From Agromyces cavernae (GTDB lineage: Bacteria > Actinomycetota > Actinomycetes > Actinomycetales > Microbacteriaceae): a stretch of DNA of 64,000 nt. Both the position numbers and the translations under genes were made by a program. Numbering within the stretch: position 1 is the first letter of the stretch; each line of letters starts with the position of its first letter. The notes under the pieces are model-generated. The model had not been told where the DNA came from and made no database searches. It saw only the letters and a list, made by a program, of their open reading frames with translations. Shown in pieces: positions 8,591 through 18,660 of the stretch. The stretch spans positions 310,001 through 374,000 of the forward strand of contig NZ_JAJNMP010000002.1 of the NCBI RefSeq assembly GCF_021044935.1, given 5' to 3'.

Positions 8591-9376
8591 TCACACGGAC
8601 GGGTCCCAGGCTGCGAGCTGATCGAAGATACGACGGTCGCCTTCGAACTTCAGCGAATCCAGCGGTATGCGGCCGTAGAAGAACAGGACCAGGTCACTGG
8701 CCGTGCCCCGGGCGGAGGCGTCGGTCGTGTCGGAGTCCTCGCCGGCAGCGGGCGTGAGGCGGGCGACCTGTGCGCCGTCGTGGGACAGCCGCAGGCGCCA
8801 GGAGTGGCCCTCGCTGGCGTGGTAGTCGACGATGGCGGGGTCGTGTGGCCAGGCGACCGTCGTCGCGCAGAGGGTGAACTGGCAGTCGTCGAAACCGTCG
8901 AGGGCGATCTTCTCCGGTATCGGCTGCGGGGCACCCCCGGTGAGCTGGACGTCGTAGGTGTGCACCGCGATCTCGTGGAGCTGGCGCCGCGCCCAGGCCC
9001 CGGAGGTCTGCGGTGACGGCGAATCCTCCCACCATGTCCAGCAGCCGCGATCCGGGCCCGCCTCGCGGAGCACACTTGTCAAGTGTTCGACGGACTCGAC
9101 CCACCAGGCCAAGAGAGCCTCGCGCTCCCGAGGCGCACCCGTGCCGCCTCCCCATGCGGAGTCCTCCGGCGGAGCGTCGGCGGGCCCGGCGGTGACGATG
9201 GCGGCTGCCTTGCGGCGACCCATGCCCACGTGTTGCACGTGATCGAACAGCGTCCGCTCGGGATGGGTCGGCATCTGCATGTCGAGGCTGGGTGCCGCGG
9301 CGACCGCAGCGCGGAAGGCGGCCGACCGTTCGTCGATCAGCCGCAGCTGATCAGGGAACGTGAGAATCATGTGCAT
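8591..9376 (-). CDS. Maleylpyruvate isomerase-type (MDMPI/DinB fold) mycothiol-dependent protein
   Basis: A 261-residue protein of the MDMPI family, in which a DinB-like helical bundle binds a metal and uses mycothiol as cofactor. The metal-site pattern H134-E135-x-x-x-H139-x-x-D142 is visible, with H46/H49 in an earlier helix (DHVQHVG). The C-terminal 100 residues form the usual MDMPI C-terminal beta domain. Mycothiol is the low-molecular-weight thiol of actinobacteria. The reaction is not identified: maleylpyruvate isomerisation is only one activity in the family. The gene stands alone between the regulator above and the XRE-cupin gene. Confidence 0.8.
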   Translation of the reverse strand: MHMILTFPDQLRLIDERSAAFRAAVAAAPSLDMQMPTHPERTLFDHVQHVGMGRRKAAAIVTAGPADAPPEDSAWGGGTGAPREREALLAWWVESVEHLTSVLREAGPDRGCWTWWEDSPSPQTSGAWARRQLHEIAVHTYDVQLTGGAPQPIPEKIALDGFDDCQFTLCATTVAWPHDPAIVDYHASEGHSWRLRLSHDGAQVARLTPAAGEDSDTTDASARGTASDLVLFFYGRIPLDSLKFEGDRRIFDQLAAWDPSV

Positions 9377-9589
9377 CCCGGCTTTCTATCACAGTGCTCC
9401 GATGACCGGACAGCGACTTTCGCAGCCGACGCGGCGGCCGCCCCGGCACTGATATGTGCCCTCTGGATCGGGCGTCAGCCGCGGGCTCGAGCGCGCCAGA
9501 TCCTGCATTTCTTGCAGATCGGTGAATCACGTTCGGACATAATGTGCATTATCGGCTACCTGTGACATGTGACAGTTCCGGGTCTGGCT

Positions 9590-10192
9590 TCAGCTGTCGG
9601 ATGCGACGCGCGGCCAGGTCCCAACTCCTGGTTCGAAGACACTGAGGGAGAACTTGGCTGCTTCAGAAGTGCGGTTGATGTATGCGTGCGGAACTGCTCC
9701 ATCGAACGTGAGCGCATCGCCGACCGTGAGTGTGAGTGTTTCATCGCCGAGTTCAACGAGCACCGTGCCGTGCTGGACTTGCAGCACTTCCGCTGTACCT
9801 GTGACGTGGGCGGCGGTTTCGTATCGATCGCCTGGCCCGAGGGTCCAGTCCCAGAGCTCGAGCACGTCAGGCGGCGCGGTGCCTCCGACGAGAATGCCCT
9901 CGCCGCCGGCAGTGCCGCGCCAGAGCACTGCGCCTGCGCCGTTGCGGGTGAGCTTGTACGTGTGGGGCTGCGGGGGCTCGACCAAGGCGGGAAGGCCGAT
10001 GCCGAGGGCGTCACTGATCCGCAGAAGCGTTCCGACGCTAGGGTTGACTGCGCCTTGCTCCGCGCTCACGACCATTCGCCGGCTCACGCCGGCGGCCTCC
10101 GCGAGCTGGTCCTGCGTCCAGTTGCGTCTACTTCGTTCCAAACGGACGCGCGTTCCGATCGCGGCGGCCAAGGCCGAGGTGGCAGCATCCAT
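9590..10192 (-). CDS. XRE-family regulator with C-terminal cupin
   Basis: A 200-residue regulator: a lambda-repressor-type HTH at residues 8-65 (WTQDQLAEAAGVSRRMV) followed by a cupin barrel at about 100-185, the usual ligand-sensing layout. It is divergent from the agmatinase gene. An 18-base inverted repeat immediately before its start codon is a likely operator. XRE-cupin proteins beside arginine or polyamine genes often control them, so regulation of agmatinase is a reasonable inference. The ATG at 10192 was chosen because the upstream in-frame extension crosses this operator and has no family similarity. Confidence 0.87.
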   Translation of the reverse strand: MDAATSALAAAIGTRVRLERSRRNWTQDQLAEAAGVSRRMVVSAEQGAVNPSVGTLLRISDALGIGLPALVEPPQPHTYKLTRNGAGAVLWRGTAGGEGILVGGTAPPDVLELWDWTLGPGDRYETAAHVTGTAEVLQVQHGTVLVELGDETLTLTVGDALTFDGAVPHAYINRTSEAAKFSLSVFEPGVGTWPRVASDS

Positions 10193-10193
10193 A

Positions 10194-10211
10194 TGTGCAG
10201 GATACTGCACA
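10194..10211. promoter_or_regulatory. Operator palindrome for the XRE-cupin regulator / agmatinase pair
   Basis: TGTGCAGGATACTGCACA is a 7-base inverted repeat with a GATA centre. It lies 1 base upstream of the regulator start codon and 94 bases upstream of agmatinase. This size and symmetry fit an XRE-type dimer site and imply autorepression. Confidence 0.65.
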
Positions 10212-10305
10212 ATGATGTGATGCAGCGCGCGCACATTCGTGGCACGATGCGTCAGAAACACTCGGCATGACCGAGGGCCGCTAACACGAAGGCGAGGTAT
10301 CGGCC

Positions 10306-11274
10306 ATGACGAACGAACGGACGATCATCGGGCAGCGCGAGGAGGCCGACCTTCCCCGATACGCGGGGATCGCGACATTCGCGCTCCTCCCGAGGATCGA
10401 GGAAGTCGAGCATGCCGACCTCGCGATAGTCGGCATCCCGTTCGACTCGGGCACGAGCTTCCGACCGGGCGCGCGTTTCGGCCCGACGCACATCCGTGAG
10501 CACTCGCGCCAGCTTCATCCGTACCACCAAATTCACGAGACCTTCCCCTTCCGGGACCAGCAGGTCGTCGACGCCGGCGATTTCGGTGTGGGCCCGTACG
10601 GTATCGAGCAGGCCATCGAGACGATTCAGGCGAAGGCTGAGCGGCTCGTCGTCCAGGGTACGAAGATCCTCGCCCTCGGCGGTGATCACACGATCGCACT
10701 CCCCTTGCTGCGCGCCGCGGCGCGCGAGCATGGGCCGCTTGCCGTGCTGCACTTCGACGCCCACCTCGACACCTGGGATGTGCTCCATGGCGCGAGCATC
10801 TGGCACGGCTCCCCGTTCCGCCGGGCGGCCGAGGAAGGGCTGCTCGACCTCGAGCACTGCCAGCACGTCGGCATCCGAGGCGGGATCTATGACCCGAGCG
10901 AGCTCGACGACGACCGCGAGGTCGGCTTCGAAATCATCCGAAGCGAAGCATTCCAGGATCGATCGATGCAGAGCATCGCGGATCAGATCCGCGAGCGACT
11001 CGGCTCCGGCCCTGTGTACGTTTCGATCGACATTGACGTGCTCGACCCCTCGCAGGCGCCCGGCACAGGCACGCCCGAGGTGGCAGGTATCAGCACGCGC
11101 GAGTTCTTCGCCGTGCTTCGGCAGCTGCGTGGACTCAACATCGTCGGGGGCGATGTGGTCGAAGTCGCGCCGGCCTACGACCATGCAGGTGTGACCGGGC
11201 TTGCCGCAGCGCACACCGCGTTGGAGCTCCTCACGCTCATGGGCTTGGCGGATCAGAGCGCAGAAGTCAACTGA
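10306..11274 (+). CDS. speB: Agmatinase / ureohydrolase family protein
   Basis: A 322-residue ureohydrolase with the full set of binuclear Mn2+ ligands: H128 (GGDHT), D151, H153 and D155 (DAHLD), and D242 and D244 (SIDIDVLDP). Agmatinase hydrolyses agmatine to putrescine and urea; guanidinobutyrase or guanidinopropionase activity on a related guanidino acid is also possible. GCGAGG lies upstream of the ATG. It is divergent from an XRE-cupin regulator, which suggests induction by its substrate or a polyamine. The symbol is given for family membership, and substrate choice is not proven. Confidence 0.88.
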   Translation: MTNERTIIGQREEADLPRYAGIATFALLPRIEEVEHADLAIVGIPFDSGTSFRPGARFGPTHIREHSRQLHPYHQIHETFPFRDQQVVDAGDFGVGPYGIEQAIETIQAKAERLVVQGTKILALGGDHTIALPLLRAAAREHGPLAVLHFDAHLDTWDVLHGASIWHGSPFRRAAEEGLLDLEHCQHVGIRGGIYDPSELDDDREVGFEIIRSEAFQDRSMQSIADQIRERLGSGPVYVSIDIDVLDPSQAPGTGTPEVAGISTREFFAVLRQLRGLNIVGGDVVEVAPAYDHAGVTGLAAAHTALELLTLMGLADQSAEVN

Positions 11275-11363
11275 CCTTGACAGCGCTTCGCCACTCCCCC
11301 TCAGCTGAGCCCTGAACCCAGGGCCATCGAATACGACCCTCTACCGACAGTTCGATGAGTCGG

Positions 11364-11828
11364 TCAAGGACGCGTTTTGTGTCCTTGCTTCAGCAGGCGA
11401 ACCACTTCGGCGATTCGACTCGGGCGCTGTTCCGGATGACGCTTCGTCGAGTCGATCCACCGTAGCCAGGCTTTTCGGTAGAACTGTGCGAGGGAGTCGA
11501 AGAACGCGGCCGCATCGGGAGCGGCATCGAATGCCTCGGCGATATCGGGTGCGAGGTCGGCTCGCTGGGGTCCCTCGGGCTCGAGTACGACCTCCACCTC
11601 GGCTCCGTCACGCAACGCGACACCGGTCCACGCCGGTCCCAGCGCGATGACCGGCCCGTCCTCCAGCTTCTCGACGACGCCGCGCATCGGCCTGCCGGCC
11701 ACGGATCCCCTCACCGGATGGCGAGGCTTGGCACCCCACGATTCATCCGGGTCGAACGGAATCGGCACCCGCGTGCGGCCCCGCCGATCCACGGCGACCG
11801 TGGTCTGGAATCTCCGCTGCGCGCTCAC
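11364..11828 (-). CDS. YdeI/OmpD-associated family protein with DUF1905-like domain
   Basis: A 154-residue protein. The N-terminal 90 residues resemble DUF1905 (strands around RFQTTVAV and GVALRDGAEVEVVLEPEGPQ). The C-terminal part (PDIAEAF, AFFDSLAQFYRKAWLRWID) matches the helical YdeI/OmpD-associated pattern, including the family's hallmark of a Ser-x-LAxxYRK-like helix. Members are cytoplasmic and sometimes called bacteriocin-protection proteins, but their biochemical role is unknown. The gene sits between agmatinase and the UvrA-like gene without an obvious operon partner. Confidence 0.78.
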   Translation of the reverse strand: MSAQRRFQTTVAVDRRGRTRVPIPFDPDESWGAKPRHPVRGSVAGRPMRGVVEKLEDGPVIALGPAWTGVALRDGAEVEVVLEPEGPQRADLAPDIAEAFDAAPDAAAFFDSLAQFYRKAWLRWIDSTKRHPEQRPSRIAEVVRLLKQGHKTRP

Positions 11829-11881
11829 CTGACAACCCTGTCACTGTCCGCAACCGCCGGTCGACGGCGACTCCAGCAGCC

Positions 11882-14275
<2,394 letters not shown>

Positions 14276-14432
14276 CGTCTCTCCATCTGTCGGCGCTGCA
14301 GCCATCGCAGACTCCCCCGACGTCGTTCCCATCGATCTGACCGTCATCGATCTAACCAGTTTCCAGTGTCCTGTCGCAGAACCCGCCCGCCCTCCCCCGG
14401 CGTCGCTGGGCGACATCCGCAGTAATTCACTC

Positions 14433-14461
14433 TTGACTTATATAAGCCTCAATGCAATTAT
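14433..14461 (+). promoter_or_regulatory. Promoter and palindromic operator between UvrA-like gene and arsR-type gene
   Basis: TTGACT at 14433-14438 and AATTAT at 14456-14461 are 17 bases apart, giving a usable promoter for the ArsR-type gene, whose ATG follows after 6 bases (probably leaderless). The perfect palindrome CTTATATAAG (14437-14446) overlaps the -35 box and is a strong candidate ArsR operator. The stretch is strikingly AT-rich for this genome. Confidence 0.6.
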
Positions 14462-14467
14462 GAAGCC

Positions 14468-14872
14468 ATGCACGCGCTCGACATCCTCGGCGATCCCGTG
14501 CGGCGACGCATCCTCGAACTGCTCGCCGACGGCGAATCGTCGGCGGGCGAACTCGGCCGCGTGATCCAGGCCGAGTTCGGCATCTCGCAGCCCGCCGTGT
14601 CCCAGCACCTGCGCGTGCTGCGCGAGGCGGGCTTCGCCACGGTGCATCCTGAGGGAACGCGGCGCGTCTACGCGCTCGATCCGGGGCCGCTGGCGGCGGC
14701 CGACGAGTGGTTCGATGCGTTCCGCCGATTCTGGATGCCGCGGCTCGACGCCCTCGGAACCGAGCTCGCCCGGGGTCGCCGGCGGCGCCGGCTCGAAGCC
14801 GAAGCCGAAGCCGACGCCGAAGACCACGATCCCGACAAAGAAGAGCACGATCCCGATAATGAGGAGAACTGA
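14468..14872 (+). CDS. ArsR-family winged-helix regulator
   Basis: A 134-residue ArsR-type repressor. The winged helix covers residues 5-75 (ILGDPVRRRILELLADGESSAGEL, then QPAVSQHLRVLREAGF). No metal-binding cysteine cluster is present, which matches the ArsR group paired with SRPBCC/AHSA1 proteins rather than metal sensors. The last 35 residues are an unusual low-complexity tail of Arg, then Glu/Ala, then Asp/Glu repeats. The start lies 6 bases from the -10 box with no clear ribosome site. Its stop is 2 bases before the next start, so it is translated with the SRPBCC gene. Confidence 0.87.
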   Translation: MHALDILGDPVRRRILELLADGESSAGELGRVIQAEFGISQPAVSQHLRVLREAGFATVHPEGTRRVYALDPGPLAAADEWFDAFRRFWMPRLDALGTELARGRRRRRLEAEAEADAEDHDPDKEEHDPDNEEN

Positions 14873-14873
14873 C

Positions 14874-15539
14874 ATGGTTGACATCGCCACGCAACTCGAC
14901 GCCGTCGAGCGCGCGGTCCGCACCGATGACGTCGACGGAACGCCCGCACATGTGCAGACGCTCGCGCAGACCTACCCGTCGCCGATCGACGACGTGTGGG
15001 ACGCACTGACGTCCTCCGAGCGCATCGCCCGCTGGTTCCTGCCGATCAGCGGCGACCTGCGGCTCGGCGGCCGGTACCAGCTCGAGGGCAACGCCGGCGG
15101 CACGGTGCAGTCGTGCGAACCGCCGCACGAAGGCCGCGCGCACTTCGGCATCACCTGGGAGTTCGGCGGCGGCGGCGAGACCTGGGTGACGGTGCACCTC
15201 GAGTCCGCCGGCGCCGACCGCACGCGCATCGAGCTCGAGCACGTCGCGCCCGCCTCGGTCGTGCCCGACGAGATCTGGCAGCAGTTCGGGCCTGCCGGCA
15301 CGGGCATCGGCTGGGACCAGGGGCTGCTCGGCCTGTCGCTGCATCTCACCGATCCCGACGCACGCCCCGAAGATCCGATGGCATGGAGTCTCAGCGACGA
15401 GGGGCGCGCGTTCATGCGCGGCTCGGCCGACGCGTGGGCCGAGGCGCAGGCGGCCGACGGGGTCGATCTCGAGACCGCTCGCGCCGCGGCGGCCGCGACG
15501 TTCGCCATGTATACCGGCGAAGCGCCCGCACCGATGTAG
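14874..15539 (+). CDS. SRPBCC / AHSA1-like (START-fold) protein
   Basis: A 221-residue protein. Residues 30-150 match the AHSA1/START ligand-binding fold (TYPSPIDDVWDALTSSERIARWFLP, with later GGxYQLEGN and WEFGGGGETWVTVHLE strands). It has a GAGGAG ribosome site inside the end of the ArsR gene. ArsR-SRPBCC pairs are common in actinobacteria and probably bind a small hydrophobic ligand; the ligand is unknown. The extra 60 residues at the C-terminus are helical and acidic. The divergent UvrA-like gene shares the intergenic region, so the three genes may form one response unit. Confidence 0.83.
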   Translation: MVDIATQLDAVERAVRTDDVDGTPAHVQTLAQTYPSPIDDVWDALTSSERIARWFLPISGDLRLGGRYQLEGNAGGTVQSCEPPHEGRAHFGITWEFGGGGETWVTVHLESAGADRTRIELEHVAPASVVPDEIWQQFGPAGTGIGWDQGLLGLSLHLTDPDARPEDPMAWSLSDEGRAFMRGSADAWAEAQAADGVDLETARAAAAATFAMYTGEAPAPM

Positions 15540-15581
15540 CGACGCGCGGGTTGCATGCGTTCCTCAGCTGACGTTCGGTCG

Positions 15582-15587
15582 TAGCCT
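15582..15587 (+). promoter_or_regulatory. -10 box (TAGCCT) for the HdeD-like gene
   Basis: TAGCCT lies 37 bases before the start codon, which has its own AAAGGA ribosome site. This is a leadered promoter using the same TANNNT box seen across the window. Confidence 0.45.
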
Positions 15588-15624
15588 GACCCCGCACGGT
15601 CTCGCCGTCAGAAAGGACACCGTC

Positions 15625-16233
15625 ATGTCTTCGCCGCAGCCCACCGGGCTCTTCGCCTCGTTCTCCATCGACGCCGCAGAACTCTCGAAGTCGTCGATCA
15701 ACACGATCCGCACGACGCTCGGCGTCAGCGGTGCCGTCGCCCTCATCATCGGCATCCTGATCACCTTCTGGCCCGAGCGTTCGGCCGCAGTGCTCACCGC
15801 GATCCTCGCGATCTACCTGATCATCGCCGGCATCGCCTACCTCGGCATGGGCATCTTCTCGAAGGGCATCTCGGGAGGTGCGAGGGCGCTCGACATCATC
15901 CTCGGCATCCTCTTCATCATCGGCGCGATCATCGCCTTCATGAACCTCGCGCAGACGACCGCGGTGCTCGCCGTGTTCATCGCCGTGCTGATCGGCGTGC
16001 TGTGGATCGTCGAGGGCGTCGTCGCGTTCGCGCACCTCGGCGACGCGCCGTCGAAGGGCTGGGCGATCTTCTTCGCGCTGCTCAGCATCGTCGCCGGCAT
16101 CGTGCTGTTGTTCTCGCCGCTGTGGGGCGCAGTCGTGCTGTTCACGATCGCGGGCATCGCGCTCATCGTGCTCGGCATCGTGCAGATCGTGCGCGCGTTC
16201 ACGTTCGGCCGCGGGGTCACGCCCGCAGCCTGA
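15625..16233 (+). CDS. HdeD-family (DUF308) membrane protein
   Basis: A 202-residue membrane protein with six hydrophobic segments (about residues 33-49, 56-75, 86-104, 111-130, 144-163 and 168-187) and short polar N- and C-termini. This is the DUF308/HdeD layout. E. coli HdeD is linked to acid resistance, but the function in actinobacteria is not established. AAAGGA lies upstream of the ATG. The gene is monocistronic and ends at a strong hairpin terminator. Confidence 0.87.
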   Translation: MSSPQPTGLFASFSIDAAELSKSSINTIRTTLGVSGAVALIIGILITFWPERSAAVLTAILAIYLIIAGIAYLGMGIFSKGISGGARALDIILGILFIIGAIIAFMNLAQTTAVLAVFIAVLIGVLWIVEGVVAFAHLGDAPSKGWAIFFALLSIVAGIVLLFSPLWGAVVLFTIAGIALIVLGIVQIVRAFTFGRGVTPAA

Positions 16234-16250
16234 TCACCGAGACGACGAGA

Positions 16251-16288
16251 CGAGGCCGGTCGGAGCGCTGCTCCGGCCGGCCTCGTTT
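16251..16288 (+). terminator. Rho-independent terminator after the HdeD-like gene
   Basis: A 15-base-pair GC-rich stem (16251-16265 with 16271-16285, one G-U pair) closes a 5-base loop and is followed by TTT. It also faces the convergent SDR gene, whose stop lies 26 bases further on. Confidence 0.85.
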
Positions 16289-16313
16289 CGTGCGTCCGCG
16301 ATGTACCGCGAGC

Positions 16314-17087
16314 TCAGGAGGCGGATTCGGGCGCGAAACCCGACACGTCCCCGACGTAGCGCGTGTGGTCGGCCGGAACGGGATCGACCGCCGCGGAGGC
16401 GACCTCGGCGGCGAACTCGGCGACGTTGTAGAGGCGGCCGGCGTCCTGCTTGCGGGCGTCGATCGCACCGGGGTTGGCGCGCTCGAGGAGCGTGGCGGTG
16501 ATGGTTCCCTCGATCATGTCGCCAGAGACGACCACGAGTTCGATTCCGGATGCCTCGAGCTCGGGCACCTTCGCGCGCAGGGCGTCTTCGCCGGCGCGCT
16601 TCGAGAGGGCCACCGGCTCGTATTCGGGCATCGTGGGCGTGGTGCGGATGAAGTGCGCCTGGTGACTCGTGACGAACACGATGCGCGCCCCCTCGGCGAG
16701 GTGCGGCAGCGCGCCCTCGACGACATTGACCTGTGCGTCGCGGTTGAGACGCATCGCGTAGTCCTCGCCCATGGCGGTCTCCATGCCGCCCGAGGCATTC
16801 AAGACGAGCACGTCGACCATTCCGAGTTCGGTCTCGGCTCGCTCGAACATCGCGGCGACGGATGCCGCGTCGGTCAGGTCTGCGCCGACGGCGATCGCCG
16901 TGCCCCCCGCGGCGACGATCTCAGCGACGACCTTGTCGGCGCGAGGCGCCTTGCTGCGATAGTTCACCACGACGGAGGCTCCGGCCGCGGCCAGGTAGCG
17001 AGCCGTGTCGGCTCCGATGCCGCGCGACGAGCCGGTCACGACGGCGACGCGGCCGGCGAGCGAACCGGGGGCGAGTGGGTTGGTCAC
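16314..17087 (-). CDS. SDR-fold protein with an altered active site
   Basis: A 257-residue short-chain dehydrogenase. The cofactor motif TGSSRGIG (residues 18-25) is intact. NNAG is replaced by NASG (97-100). S141 sits at the catalytic serine position. K163 is in place, but the residue four before it is V159 instead of tyrosine (VALSK); Y156 lies seven residues before the lysine. This may be a catalytically changed or inactive SDR, or Y156 may take over. It is divergent from the NfeD-SPFH operon across a near-perfect inverted repeat. Substrate unknown. Confidence 0.87.
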   Translation of the reverse strand: MTNPLAPGSLAGRVAVVTGSSRGIGADTARYLAAAGASVVVNYRSKAPRADKVVAEIVAAGGTAIAVGADLTDAASVAAMFERAETELGMVDVLVLNASGGMETAMGEDYAMRLNRDAQVNVVEGALPHLAEGARIVFVTSHQAHFIRTTPTMPEYEPVALSKRAGEDALRAKVPELEASGIELVVVSGDMIEGTITATLLERANPGAIDARKQDAGRLYNVAEFAAEVASAAVDPVPADHTRYVGDVSGFAPESAS

Positions 17088-17144
17088 GTGGGACTCCTCG
17101 AAGCTGTTGACGGACCGATCGGCCGACGGGCGGAACGGCGCGAA

Positions 17145-17192
17145 CCGAGACTATCAACTCCCCCATGCCGCACCCGGCACTGATAGTTTCGG
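17145..17192. promoter_or_regulatory. Inverted repeat with divergent -10 boxes between SDR and nfeD genes
   Basis: Two 12-base arms (17145-17156 and 17181-17192) are complementary except for one position that can form a G-U pair, with a 24-base centre. Each arm contains GATAGT reading outward, so both can act as -10 boxes for the flanking genes. The arrangement could be a shared operator or simply mirror-image promoters. Confidence 0.45.
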
Positions 17193-17221
17193 AGCAGCGA
17201 CCGCGTACGAAGGAGACTCAT

Positions 17222-17695
17222 TTGGATGTGCTGACCCAGTACGCGTGGATCGTGTGGCTCGTGCTGATCCTCGCGTTCGCGACGATCGAGGTGTTCACGC
17301 TCGAGATGACCTTCCTCATGCTCGCGCTCGGCAGTGTCGCCGGGCTGCTCTCGGGCCTGTTCGGCATCCCGTGGTGGGCCCAGTTCATCATCGCCGCGGT
17401 CGTCTCGGTCGCGCTCATCCTGGCGCTTCGCCCACCGTTGCTGCGCATGCTGCGCCGCGGCGGCGACCCCGCGCGCAGCAACATCGATGCGCTCATCGGC
17501 GCCGACGGCACGGTCGTGCGCACCGTGAACGCGGCCGGCGGCCAGGTCCGCCTGCAGAACGGCGACGTCTGGACGGCCCGGCTCTCCCCCATCACCGATC
17601 AGGCCGATGTCGCCGTGGGCGAGCGCGTGCTCGTCACCGGCATCGACGGTGCGACGGCGGTCGTCGTGCCGGTAGAGAGGAACACTCCCCAGTAA
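17222..17695 (+). CDS. NfeD-like membrane protein with OB-fold domain
   Basis: A 157-residue NfeD-type protein (the short form without protease domain): three hydrophobic segments at about residues 5-24, 27-45 and 48-66, then an OB-fold at 85-150 (IGADGTVVRTV ... GDVWTARLSP). I chose the TTG at 17222 because AAGGAG lies 6 bases upstream; the GTG at 17228 is a near alternative. NfeD proteins partner with SPFH proteins to organise membrane microdomains. Its stop codon overlaps the SPFH start (TAATG), so both are translationally coupled. Confidence 0.87.
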   Translation: MDVLTQYAWIVWLVLILAFATIEVFTLEMTFLMLALGSVAGLLSGLFGIPWWAQFIIAAVVSVALILALRPPLLRMLRRGGDPARSNIDALIGADGTVVRTVNAAGGQVRLQNGDVWTARLSPITDQADVAVGERVLVTGIDGATAVVVPVERNTPQ

Positions 17696-18651
17696 TGGAC
17701 ATCACCGGCATCATCACGACGATCGTCGTCATCGCGATCGTCATCTTCGTCATCGTCGTCATCGCGCGTTCCGTGCGCATCATCCCGCAGGCGTACGCCG
17801 GCGTCGTCGAGCGGCTCGGGCGGTATCACAAGACGCTCACGCCCGGCCTGAACATCCTCGTGCCCTTCATCGACCGGCTGCGCCCGCTCGTCGACATGCG
17901 CGAGCAGGTCGTCTCGTTCCCGCCGCAGCCGGTGATCACCGAAGACAACCTCGTGGTCTCCATCGACACGGTCGTGTACTTCCAGGTCACCGACGCCCGG
18001 GCTGCCACCTACGAGATCGCGAACTACCTCGGTGCGGTCGAGCAGCTCACCACGACGACGCTGCGCAACGTCGTCGGCGGGCTCAACCTCGAAGAGGCGC
18101 TCACCTCGCGCGACAACATCAACGGCCAGTTGCGCATCGTGCTCGACGAGGCGACCGGCAAGTGGGGCATCCGCGTCTCACGTGTCGAGCTCAAGGCGAT
18201 CGACCCGCCCCACTCCATCCAGGACTCGATGGAGAAGCAGATGCGCGCCGAGCGTGACCGCCGCGCGCTCATCCTCACGGCCGAGGGCACGAAGCAGTCG
18301 CAGATCCTCACGGCCGAGGGCGCGCGTCAGGCCGCGATCCTCCAGGCCGAGGGTGACGCGAAGGCTGCGGTCCTGCGCGCGCAGGGTGAGGCCGAGGCGA
18401 TCCTCACGGTCTTCGACGCCATCCACAAGGGAGACGCAGACCCCAAGCTCCTCGGTTATCAATACCTCCAGATGCTGCCGCAGCTCGCGCAGGGGGATGC
18501 CAACAAGCTGTGGGTCATTCCGAGCGAGCTGACCGAGGCGCTGAAGGGCATCGGCAGGGCGTTCGCCCCGCAGCAGCCCGGTGCGGCGCCATCGGCTCCG
18601 CCCGCGGCCGCCCCCCGCGTCGCCCCCGAGAACCCGACGCCGCAGGGCTGA
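17695..18651 (+). CDS. SPFH-domain (stomatin/QmcA-like) membrane scaffold protein
   Basis: A 318-residue stomatin-type protein: one N-terminal membrane anchor (residues 4-27), SPFH domain at about 28-190 (QAYAGVVERLGRYHKTLTPGLN), then a long charged coiled-coil with repeated ILTAEG/ILQAEG units near 200-240, and a Pro/Ala-rich tail. SPFH proteins oligomerise on the inner membrane face and influence membrane protein quality control. The start overlaps the nfeD stop. The following GDPD gene begins 9 bases after its stop, which makes a three-gene operon. Confidence 0.92.
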   Translation: MDITGIITTIVVIAIVIFVIVVIARSVRIIPQAYAGVVERLGRYHKTLTPGLNILVPFIDRLRPLVDMREQVVSFPPQPVITEDNLVVSIDTVVYFQVTDARAATYEIANYLGAVEQLTTTTLRNVVGGLNLEEALTSRDNINGQLRIVLDEATGKWGIRVSRVELKAIDPPHSIQDSMEKQMRAERDRRALILTAEGTKQSQILTAEGARQAAILQAEGDAKAAVLRAQGEAEAILTVFDAIHKGDADPKLLGYQYLQMLPQLAQGDANKLWVIPSELTEALKGIGRAFAPQQPGAAPSAPPAAAPRVAPENPTPQG

Positions 18652-18660
18652 CCTCGCGAC

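Noticed and set aside
9377-9589. Intergenic region between MDMPI and XRE-cupin genes
   Set aside because: No gene, RNA or strong hairpin could be supported in this 213-base stretch.
10252-11214. A 320-codon frame on the minus strand over the agmatinase gene
   Set aside because: Agmatinase carries all metal ligands on the plus strand; the minus frame is compositional and lacks a recognisable domain.
14808-14865. Short tandem repeats that might be a repeat element or CRISPR
   Set aside because: They are in-frame codons of the charged tail of the ArsR regulator, with no spacer structure.
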